From positions 1 through 5,866 of the forward strand of contig SKLX01000088.1 in NCBI GenBank assembly GCA_007121375.1: DNA of 5,866 nucleotides. Reading direction: 5' to 3'. Positions 1-5,304 of this stretch are shown here, piece by piece (position 1 is the stretch's first letter; every line of letters starts with the position of its first letter). Source of the DNA: Bacillota bacterium. GTDB taxonomy: Bacteria; Bacillota; Dethiobacteria; SKNC01. The notes under the pieces are model-generated. The model was not told the DNA's origin. It made no database searches and worked only from the letters and a program-made list of their open reading frames with translations. A program made the position numbers and the translations under genes.

Positions 1-863
1 CCCATAATTGAATCCTGAAGCTGCTGAATCAGTTCACCGTACGTGGCAGGAATCGAAACAGAAATAAACAGGACTTTGAGCCCTAGCAGCAGGCCAAAAA
101 ACATCAGCCAGCCCCGTTTATCCTGTATAAAAACACGGTAAAAAGGATAAAGGAGAAGTGCCAGTATTCCGCCGCGAAGAATTTGACCACCTAATATTAA
201 GAAAGGCATGAAAATGTTCTCCAGGTCTCTCCAAAGCTGGAAGTACTCCATTGTTTCTAAAGCTTCCTGGTATCCAGAAATTTCATAAAAAATAATCCCT
301 ACAATCATGTAGATAATAACGTGGATCAGAGTAAAACGACCTATATACCCTCTTATTGTTTTTGCGTCCCTTTTTTCTTGGGGGTAGACTTCAACATGTC
401 CAGATATATCCCTTTTCGTTAAACCCGCACTCAATCTCTCCCAGGCAAGGAACAGTAGGGCAAAAATCAACATTTGGACAGCTCCTGCTCCCAGCACCAG
501 GGCATGTTCCAAAAAAGTAATTTCTGTATATAACATACCCTCAATGGCCCCAGGCCTGGGTTCCAGGGAGCCCAGTATAGCCACACCCCACAGGGCTGCA
601 AAGAGGTTCCTCCAGCCCCGTTTATCTTTTACAATAATATCATAAAAGGGATACAAAACCAGGGCTACTATCAACCCGACAATTATTTGAGCCAGTATCC
701 CTCTTAAATCAACATTGTAAGGTTGAAAAAAGTCCAGGGCTACCCTCCTTGGGGCAGGAAGAGCATTTTGTAAACTTACAAAAGCTACGCCCACCAAGGT
801 ATACACAATCCCATAAACAATGGTTAAACGAGCCAAGAACCCCCAAATTTTACTTTTTTTCAT
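1..863 (-). CDS. Internally duplicated multi-spanning membrane protein, TetR-linked, partial (no stop in window)
   Basis: The reading frame starts at ATG 863 and stays open for 287 codons to the left edge, so the C-terminus is missing. A GGGGG run 9 bases upstream serves as ribosome binding site; the other ATG, at 870, leads to a stop after six codons. The protein is very hydrophobic with about eight likely membrane segments and no cleavable signal peptide. It is an internal tandem duplication: residues about 12-112 and 176-287 follow the same plan. Each begins with an Arg-led helix (RLTIVYGIVY, RFTLIHVIIY), then a second helix ending in LYPFY, a short loop with DKRGW (residues 80-84 and 248-252) and another helix. 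The linker, residues 145-172, is polar and charged. It lies 55 bases behind the TetR gene on the same strand and is probably its co-transcribed target. I do not recognise a family; transport or membrane stress roles would be guesses. Confidence 0.85.
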   Translation of the reverse strand, partial: MKKSKIWGFLARLTIVYGIVYTLVGVAFVSLQNALPAPRRVALDFFQPYNVDLRGILAQIIVGLIVALVLYPFYDIIVKDKRGWRNLFAALWGVAILGSLEPRPGAIEGMLYTEITFLEHALVLGAGAVQMLIFALLFLAWERLSAGLTKRDISGHVEVYPQEKRDAKTIRGYIGRFTLIHVIIYMIVGIIFYEISGYQEALETMEYFQLWRDLENIFMPFLILGGQILRGGILALLLYPFYRVFIQDKRGWLMFFGLLLGLKVLFISVSIPATYGELIQQLQDSIM

Positions 864-918
864 TTTTCATTGCCCCCGTTTTAATTACTTTGTCAAACTA
901 ATATTTTCACCCCTTCAG

Positions 919-1518
919 CTACTTGTTTTCATTACCGTTTCCTTCCTTTTGAATCCCCCAGAGATAAAAGGCCTCCCCTGCATTCATAAGGAGTTGCAGT
1001 ATTTTTTCATCTGAATAAGATCCCAAAGCACCAGAGTTGACCAGCATGGCCAGGCCATGAGTAAATATCCAGGTATACTGAACCAGGGCTTCCTGGCCGG
1101 AAGATTTTAATTCCCAAAAGGCTTTTACTTCTTCGCTATTCTCGCTAAACTCCCTATAAAATTTATCTTTCATACCCGCCACATCCTCCAGATCTACCTG
1201 GTCCGGCTTTTCCATGTAAAGAAAGCGAAACAGGTTTTTTTCATCCCTGGCAAAAACCACGTACCCAAAAGCCAGATTCAAAAGCACATGTTCAGTATAG
1301 CGGTGCTGCTGGAATTCTTTGAGGAGTTCTCGGGCTTTTTGACGCAGGGCTTTTTCAAGCTCATCGACAGAGTTCACGTGAGAATATATGGGCATGGTGG
1401 AGCATCCGATTTTATTGGCGATAGCCCGCGTTGTCACCCCCATCCATCCTTTCTCACGGATCAAGTCAAATGCGGCATCGATTATTTGTGAATAGGAATA
1501 CACACTCGGTTGATTCAA
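919..1518 (-). CDS. TetR/AcrR-family transcriptional repressor with WHG-type C-terminal domain
   Basis: A 199-residue protein, a normal length for TetR regulators. Residues 9-55 form the DNA-binding three-helix unit: the motif VTTRAIANKIGCSTMPIYSH (28-47) contains the helix-turn-helix, with recognition helix about 40-47. The C-terminal ligand/dimer domain contains W150, H154 and G155 in WIFTHGLA, matching the WHG-type TetR C-terminal domain. The start is TTG at 1518, supported by a perfect AGGAGGT 8 bases upstream and by no other in-frame start nearby. The gene is first in an operon with the duplicated membrane protein. Three operator-like repeats overlap its promoter, so autorepression released by an unknown small ligand is likely (inference from family behaviour plus the repeats). 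Family assignment is secure; the ligand is unknown. Confidence 0.95.
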   Translation of the reverse strand: MNQPSVYSYSQIIDAAFDLIREKGWMGVTTRAIANKIGCSTMPIYSHVNSVDELEKALRQKARELLKEFQQHRYTEHVLLNLAFGYVVFARDEKNLFRFLYMEKPDQVDLEDVAGMKDKFYREFSENSEEVKAFWELKSSGQEALVQYTWIFTHGLAMLVNSGALGSYSDEKILQLLMNAGEAFYLWGIQKEGNGNENK

Positions 1519-1526
1519 TGGTCTCT

Positions 1527-1533
1527 ACCTCCT
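1527..1533 (-). promoter_or_regulatory. Ribosome binding site fixing the TTG start of the TetR gene
   Basis: The minus strand reads AGGAGGT here, a full anti-16S match, and 8 bases separate it from the TTG codon at 1516-1518. It decides the start, because the first ATG-like alternatives would remove part of the helix-turn-helix domain. Confidence 0.9.
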
Positions 1534-1588
1534 ATATAACTAATGTTATATTATATATCAATTGTTATTCTATATATCATTTGTTATT
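1533..1588. repeat. Three tandem 19-bp-spaced operator-like units (probable TetR binding sites)
   Basis: Three 18-bp units begin at 1533, 1552 and 1571, exactly 19 bp apart. On the plus strand they read TATATAACTAATGTTATA, TATATATCAATTGTTATT and TATATATCATTTGTTATT. Units two and three match at 17 of 18 positions; unit one matches unit two at 14 of 18. Unit one is a perfect inverted repeat (ATATAAC, four-base centre, GTTATAT; 1534-1551), and the other two are imperfect versions of it. Palindromic sites of this size overlapping a promoter are typical of TetR dimers. The 19-bp step would place successive dimers at somewhat rotated positions along the helix. Binding itself is inferred. Confidence 0.75.
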
Positions 1589-1595
1589 TTGTCAA
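1567..1595 (-). promoter_or_regulatory. Sigma-A promoter of the tetR-membrane protein operon
   Basis: The minus strand carries a consensus -35 box TTGACA (1590-1595), a 17-base spacer and a near-consensus -10 box TAGAAT (1567-1572). The predicted transcription start is about 1560, giving a leader of roughly 40 bases. Operator-like repeats lie in the spacer, on the -10 box and just downstream of the start, so bound repressor would block polymerase directly. Confidence 0.85.
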
Positions 1596-1719
1596 GGATT
1601 TTTTTAAACTTACGGGAGATTAGTTCTGTAAAATTAATGAGGTTTTCAGGGGATTCTTCTTTCTTCCTTCCCAGACGTACTCCATGTTCCGCAATCCAGT
1701 TGCGTAAGACCAGATCTTG
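1570..1719 (-). other. Orphan reading-frame remnant, no start codon, ends inside the tetR promoter
   Basis: The minus strand has a 49-residue open stretch from 1719 to a TAG at 1570-1572, beginning QDLVLRNWIAEHGVRLGR and continuing with a Lys/Glu-rich, helix-like tail (LISRKFKKILDKITNDI). It contains no ATG, GTG or TTG and an in-frame TAA lies directly before it (1720-1722). The residue composition resembles the C-terminus of a real protein rather than random AT-rich sequence. It may be the tail of a decayed gene whose front was lost. I do not recognise the family, and chance openness cannot be excluded at this length. Confidence 0.3.
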
Positions 1720-1797
1720 TTATATTAAAAACCTTTAAAAATACGCTATAATAAAGGGATTCAAGTACTGTTTCGCCTGCCCCATAAAATAATGATA

Positions 1798-1872
1798 ATC
1801 GAGTAGGGGGTAGCTGATTAATTCAGCTACCGACCTCTCCCACCACCGTGCGTACCGTCGGTACACGGCGGT
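1798..1872 (-). ncRNA. Group II intron domains V and VI with branch-point A and 3' splice end
   Basis: Domain V (1842-1872): an 8-bp basal stem (ACCGCCGT with ACGGTGGT, one G-U pair), a two-base GC bulge on the 3' strand, a 5-bp distal stem (GTACC with GGTAC) and a loop GAC. The bulge and stem layout match the catalytic hairpin of group II introns; the loop is three bases rather than the usual four. Domain VI (1798-1839): a perfect 9-bp stem GGTAGCTGA/TCAGCTACC around a five-base loop, flanked by AGG/CCT and GAG/CTC pairs that leave an unpaired A (minus strand of 1804) seven bases from the intron end, the expected branch-point position. Domain V starts three bases after the maturase stop codon. 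Confidence 0.8.
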
Positions 1873-1875
1873 TCT

Positions 1876-2380
1876 TTAGTTTACACATACTTTCAGATAA
1901 TAGCTGGTCAAGGACATAAATCCGAGACTGGCTATTATTTTATCATTAAGGCTTCGATTCAGGATTGGGCTATTGGAGGTCCTCCAGTAGCCTTTCCTGG
2001 TGTTCGCAAATTCCCACGCTTTGCTCTCCTTGATTCCAAGGCGTTTCAGCATGCTGAATCTCGTTTTGATTTTCTTCCATTGTTTCCAGTAGACCATCCG
2101 AACTCTCCTTCTCAGCCATTCATCCATTTCTTTCAGCAGGCCCTTCATATCCGCCAGGGCAAAATAGTTTACCCATCCTCTGATAAACTGCGTCAGTTTA
2201 TGGGCCCGGTATTCGTTTCCCCAGCTGTTGCTTCTCGATGTAAGCTTTTTACATTATCATGCAATCATCACCATAGCGGGCGAATCTGTGCCCTCTACGG
2301 GTTAGCTCTTTGTCGAGTTCGTTTAGCATGATGTTACTGAGAAGTGGACTCAAAGGTCCTCCTTGAGGTACGCCGATATC
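1876..2380 (-). pseudogene. ltrA: Degenerate group II intron reverse transcriptase/maturase
   Basis: Two pieces remain. The upstream piece (2380 to about 2255) reads DIGVPQGGPLSPLLSNIML and then FARYGDDCMIM, which are reverse-transcriptase motifs 4 and 5. The catalytic box is YGDD, whereas group II enzymes nearly always have YADD. Immediately after it the frame hits TAA (2249-2251), apparently by loss of one G from a Val codon. The downstream piece runs in another frame from about 2245 to the stop at 1876: LTSRSNSWGNEYRAHKLTQF, then IRGWVNYFALADMKGLLKEM and WANTRKGYW-like sequence (EFANTRKGYWRTSNSPIL), the maturase X domain. Roughly 100 residues that normally separate the pieces are missing, and the whole N-terminal half is absent. 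The ATG at 2148 is internal to the maturase domain and is not a real start. Confidence 0.9.
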
Positions 2381-2507
2381 TGTGAGAAACAATACTAGGC
2401 TGCCTGTTATAAAAACTATTCTAAATTAGTACATACCCTCATACATTACTTAAAAAATATTGATTTAATGAAACTTACTATTTTTCTTGCATATTTTTGT
2501 GTACTGC

Positions 2508-2516
2508 AAAGGAGGT
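2508..2516 (+). promoter_or_regulatory. Ribosome binding site fixing the GTG start of the glycosyltransferase
   Basis: AAAGGAGGT is a full Shine-Dalgarno match ending 7 bases before GTG 2524-2526. It selects this start over the in-frame TTG at 2497, which lies upstream of the binding site itself and would add nine residues before the conserved MRVGIL beginning. Confidence 0.88.
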
Positions 2517-2523
2517 TATATTA

Positions 2524-3807
2524 GTGAGGGTAGGAATTCTAACGATGTTTAATGGTATTAGTTATACATATTCTCTAGTTAATGTTGTAGCAGAACACTT
2601 GGAAATGTTGCTGAATGCAGGGGTGAAAACTAAACTCATTGTTTCAGAGGATTGTAATGATAATGAAAGAACAGGCATTTATGCCGATGTGCGCTTAGAG
2701 TGGGTAAAGGTTACTAATAGATTAAATGGACAGCAAATACATTGGCAAGATTACTCGGAACCCGAGGGTCAGGTCCATGATACTTTTTTCGACGAAGCAG
2801 AAGTCATTGCCAGGGATTTAGAGGATAAATTATCCGATGTGGATATTTGTATAATGCATGATATTCACTATCAAGGCTGGCATTTAGTTCATAATGTGGC
2901 CCTTAGAAAAGCTCAAGAAAAATTGCCGAAAATAAAGTTTATAGCAATGACCCACTCCGCCCCCGTTAATAGGCCTCCAAATCCCAAGTGGCCTTTTTCT
3001 TGCCGTTATACCCCTATGCCTAACACAACGTATATCTATCCCACTCAGTCCGGCATAGCCGCCCTTGCCAAACAATACAATGTCCCGGAAGGTAAATGTC
3101 GTGTTGTCCACAACAGTTTAGATATAATGTCCTCTATGAGCAGTGAGCTTAAATCTTTTCATGACCAAGTGAATTTGATTAGCCCGGATATTCTTATCAT
3201 TTATCCCGGCAGATTTAGTACCGGAAAACGATTTGAAAAAGTTGCTTCTTTAGCCGGTGCTATTAAAACACAGACAGAGTTAAAGGTTAAAGTGGTATTT
3301 TGTGATTTCCCTGCCATGGATACAGAAACTAAAGAATATAAGGCATTTATTAAAAAAGCAGGCTATTTGTCAGGTTTACGGGAAGGAGATATCTCTTTTA
3401 CAAGTGATTTAGGCTTTCCTCAGGGCTTTCCACGGGATAGTGTTTTTGAACTTTTTACGCTATCTAACCTATTTATATGTCCTTCTTACTCTGAGTCTTT
3501 TGGCTTGACAGTTCTTGAAGCTGCCAGTAGAGCTAATTTTTTAGTTTTAAACGAAGCTGTTCCAGCCCTGGAAGAACTGGGCAAGCAGCTTAAAGCTTAT
3601 TTTATGAGATGGGATGCCCGTAATTTTGGCTATGATACCAAGGAAACATACAGACCAAGCGAACAATCTTATTTGGAAGAACATGCTTTAAAAATAGTAA
3701 ACCTTATGCGTGATAATCCTGTAATCTACGCAAAAACCCTGGCCAGGAAAAAATATAGCCCTCAATGGGTTTGGTATAACCAATTGGAGCCTTTGCTGGG
3801 GGAGTAA
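2524..3807 (+). CDS. GT4-type (GT-B fold) glycosyltransferase
   Basis: A 427-residue protein from GTG 2524. The N-terminal Rossmann domain opens with MRVGILTMFNGISYTYSLVN, typical of the acceptor-binding half, and carries HDIHYQGWH (112-120) and THSAP (143-147). The C-terminal donor-binding half starts at about 224 with IIYPGRFSTGKRFEKV, the equivalent of the GR-x-x-x-x-K nucleotide-sugar loop. The GT4 signature EX7E is E324 and E332 in CPSYSESFGLTVLEAASRA. It probably moves a sugar from an NDP- or UDP-sugar to a polysaccharide, glycan or small acceptor in the cytosol; donor and acceptor cannot be read from sequence. There is no signal peptide or membrane segment. No other sugar gene is in the window; it stands alone between an intron remnant and a convergent gene. 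AT-rich upstream DNA (2401-2507) shows no promoter I would trust. Confidence 0.9.
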   Translation: MRVGILTMFNGISYTYSLVNVVAEHLEMLLNAGVKTKLIVSEDCNDNERTGIYADVRLEWVKVTNRLNGQQIHWQDYSEPEGQVHDTFFDEAEVIARDLEDKLSDVDICIMHDIHYQGWHLVHNVALRKAQEKLPKIKFIAMTHSAPVNRPPNPKWPFSCRYTPMPNTTYIYPTQSGIAALAKQYNVPEGKCRVVHNSLDIMSSMSSELKSFHDQVNLISPDILIIYPGRFSTGKRFEKVASLAGAIKTQTELKVKVVFCDFPAMDTETKEYKAFIKKAGYLSGLREGDISFTSDLGFPQGFPRDSVFELFTLSNLFICPSYSESFGLTVLEAASRANFLVLNEAVPALEELGKQLKAYFMRWDARNFGYDTKETYRPSEQSYLEEHALKIVNLMRDNPVIYAKTLARKKYSPQWVWYNQLEPLLGE

Positions 3808-3819
3808 AATAACTATTAT

Positions 3820-3858
3820 AAAAAAAAGAAGCTCTCTTGCCAAAAAAAACAAGAGAAC
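3820..3858 (-). terminator. Rho-independent terminator of the DUF11-like gene
   Basis: Arms GCTCTCTTG (3831-3839) and CAAGAGAAC (3850-3858) pair with one mismatch around a ten-base loop. On the minus strand the hairpin is followed, after three bases, by eight T residues (complement of 3820-3827). It sits 20 bases beyond the stop codon at 3878. On the plus strand only a short CTTT follows, so termination of the glycosyltransferase transcript here would be weak at best. Confidence 0.85.
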
Positions 3859-3877
3859 TTTAGAGTTATCAATTGGT

Positions 3878-4531
3878 TTATGGGATTTCAGGGGCAATAA
3901 ACTCTTCCGACTCACCGGGTTCTAAGATGGGAATCGACCCTATGAACCCTAGGACACTATCGGTTACTGTAATATTAGTGATCGGTACATTTCCCTTGTT
4001 AGTAACAATAAATTGGTAGTGAGCCGTCATTCCCGGTGGTAGTGTAGGCCCTGGCGGTGTTGGAGCTACTACAAAGGTTTCTCCACCATTAACAGATACG
4101 AGCTTTTCTAAATCGATAGCAGGCTCTGCTACTACTTGTGGGCATAGTGAACAACGGATAAACCTAACATCTTGTAATTCTACAAAGGGGCTAATAAACT
4201 GCCCACAGCCTTGCGCATTACTAATGGATATTTCAGTATAATTATCTTGTTGAGCGCGATCTACGAAAGATGTTGTTGGAAAGGTAGTAAGATATACCGC
4301 TGGATCTGTTGGAGGTCCATAGTTAATATCCGTATTAGCATCACCAATGGTATTAAGATCCCAAAAGCCAACTCCGTTTATCACTAAATTATTTGCATCA
4401 AATACTTGGTCTGAGCTCCCGCTAAAGCTTGTAAACTCTTCTTCTGGATGAGCCTTTACAAATATTACACTTAAATCCTCAGGGCATACCAGCCCTTCAC
4501 CAATCATAATCGAGGAGTTGCTCATATTCAT
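3878..4531 (-). CDS. Small protein with a C-terminal DUF11-like repeat domain, no signal peptide
   Basis: A 217-residue protein starting at ATG 4531, with GGGGAG (4540-4545) 8 bases upstream. Residues 1-130 are a Ser/Thr/Asp/Asn-rich region I do not recognise, with cysteines at 16, 109, 127 and 130 (the last two as CSLC). A Pro-rich hinge (APTPPGPTLPPG, 157-168) breaks into a DUF11-like beta-sandwich repeat: HYQFIVTNKGNVPITNITVT (171-190) followed by DSVLGFIGSI and LEPGESEEF. Such repeats usually occur in several copies in large surface proteins with a signal peptide. Here there is one copy, and it stops at APEIP, before the final strand (normally NTATV-like). There is no secretion signal, membrane anchor or sortase motif. 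A spore-coat or exosporium role is possible but unproven; a fragment of a larger ancestor is equally possible. It lies directly downstream of a transposon end. Confidence 0.8.
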   Translation of the reverse strand: MNMSNSSIMIGEGLVCPEDLSVIFVKAHPEEEFTSFSGSSDQVFDANNLVINGVGFWDLNTIGDANTDINYGPPTDPAVYLTTFPTTSFVDRAQQDNYTEISISNAQGCGQFISPFVELQDVRFIRCSLCPQVVAEPAIDLEKLVSVNGGETFVVAPTPPGPTLPPGMTAHYQFIVTNKGNVPITNITVTDSVLGFIGSIPILEPGESEEFIAPEIP

Positions 4532-4587
4532 ATTGGCTTCTCCCCGAATACGGAAAACAACTAATTTTCCTTCCTCCGTTGGGTCAC

Positions 4588-4640
4588 TGTTCTGTCATTT
4601 TTCAAATTGTACCAGCCAGTTTTTTCAAATTAAATCAGCA
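4588..4640. repeat. Probable transposon terminal region with repeated transposase-site-like motifs
   Basis: The 11-mer TTTTTCAAATT occurs at 4598-4608 and 4621-4631, a 23-base step, each within a longer similar context (CATTTTTCAAATT and CAGTTTTTTCAAATT). A weaker copy, TTTCAAATAATT, is at 4667-4678. Mu, IS21 and Tn7 relatives carry several tandem transposase sites of about 20 bp at each end, starting with TG; candidates for the tip are TGTTCTGTC (4588) and TGTCATTTTTC (4593). The opposite end is outside the window, so inverted-repeat matching cannot be tested. Confidence 0.4.
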
Positions 4641-4728
4641 TCTTCTCCCGTCTTAATTTGATTAAATTTCAAATAATTTACTAACACCTACAAAACATTT
4701 TCACATAATCACACTATTCCAGGTTTTT

Positions 4729-5304
4729 TTAAAAGATACGAGATACTGTGGAACGCATCAAGATCCGCTGGTTTAAAGGCTGGGTAGAAATTACATTAAG
4801 CCTTTCCTGGAGAGAAGGAAGACCAGACATTATCAAAACAAAAGGGTTCAAGGAATCCATATTAAAATTGAATAATAGACCCATATCAGTAAACATCTTG
4901 GCCGGTGCGATATGCATCTCATCCAGGATGAAAACGGGGGTGATCCTCTTATCCTTAAAAAGGGAAAGGACCCTCCTTTGAAATTGCTCAAAGAGATCTA
5001 CTTTTCTAAACCGGGGTTCTTCCCCTAATCCTTTCACCAATCCCCGGTAAAAGTCTGTTACTGTACCCGTAGAAAGGGGGAAGTAGATTACCCTGTAAAG
5101 AGCCGAATTAAGACTTGAAGAAAAGGTTCTCAATACATAGGTCTTGCCAGCCCCCGGCTCTCCCAGAAGAATTCCCATACCCCGGCTTTTTTGCAGGTAC
5201 TCCAGGCGGGCTTTAGCCTCTTTAAAACTTTGGGAAACAAAGAAGTTACCGTTATTCTCCTTGGAAAAGGGGTCACCCGAAAGGGAATAAAAAGCTTTAT
5301 ACAT
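4729..5304 (-). CDS. ExeA-like AAA+ transposition helper ATPase, C-terminally truncated
   Basis: I place the start at ATG 5304 (MYKAFYSLSGDPFSKE), because GAGGG lies 8 bases upstream and relatives begin at this motif; GTG 5313 and ATG 5310 are less well placed. The result is 191 residues. Walker A is GEPGAGKT (48-55), Walker B is VFILDE (124-129), and LIMSGLPSLQERL (157-169) occupies the sensor-1 region. After LNQRILMR the protein diverges to a short tail and stops, while family members usually run to about 260-270 residues with a C-terminal helical lid. The lid is therefore missing and activity is doubtful. The gene overlaps the end of the transposase gene by 8 bases, indicating translational coupling. 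Its family role is to hydrolyse ATP and direct the transposase to target DNA. Confidence 0.85.
   Translation of the reverse strand: MYKAFYSLSGDPFSKENNGNFFVSQSFKEAKARLEYLQKSRGMGILLGEPGAGKTYVLRTFSSSLNSALYRVIYFPLSTGTVTDFYRGLVKGLGEEPRFRKVDLFEQFQRRVLSLFKDKRITPVFILDEMHIAPAKMFTDMGLLFNFNMDSLNPFVLIMSGLPSLQERLNVISTQPLNQRILMRSTVSRIF

Larger units (their letters stand above)
1798..2380 (-). mobile_element. 5'-truncated group II intron remnant (class C-like)
   Basis: The segment retains the 3' third of a group II intron on the minus strand: part of the reverse transcriptase/maturase gene, then domains V and VI and the intron 3' end at 1798. Everything before reverse-transcriptase motif 4/5 is gone, including domains I-III and the 5' exon junction, so the element cannot splice or move. 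The left border is sharp (CTCGAT, 1798-1803 on the minus strand); the right border, about 2380-2400, is where protein similarity ends. The encoded protein has no endonuclease domain after the maturase domain, which fits bacterial class C. These introns usually insert behind terminator hairpins, but the 5' flank that would show this is missing. Confidence 0.85.

Noticed and set aside
1747..1752. TATAAT on the plus strand as a promoter.
   Set aside because: There is no acceptable -35 box at 16-18 bases, and no plus-strand gene follows, only the intron remnant on the other strand.
1876..2148. A free-standing 90-residue gene.
   Set aside because: It is the C-terminal maturase domain of a broken intron protein; reading continues in frame upstream of the ATG to about 2245.
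2080..2331. Plus-strand open frame opposite the maturase remnant.
   Set aside because: It is antisense to recognisable maturase sequence and crosses the deletion junction; there is no ribosome binding site or family resemblance.
2497..2523. N-terminal extension of the glycosyltransferase from TTG 2497.
   Set aside because: The extension spans the strong Shine-Dalgarno at 2508-2516, and the family-like N-terminus MRVGIL begins at GTG 2524.
2468..2524. 18-codon ORF (MKLTIFLAYFCVLQRRLY) ending one base into the glycosyltransferase start, a possible leader peptide.
   Set aside because: It has no ribosome binding site and an unremarkable sequence, with no attenuator hairpins. The overlap with the GTG start can arise by chance in AT-rich DNA.
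4532..4565. Ten-codon TTG-initiated ORF after GGAGGAAGG, with its TGA overlapping the DUF11-like ATG.
   Set aside because: It is too short to support; the DUF11-like gene has its own GGGGAG site at the right distance.
4655..4668. AATTT-GATT-AAATT inverted repeat as an operator.
   Set aside because: The arms are short and entirely A/T in an A/T-rich spacer; expected by chance.
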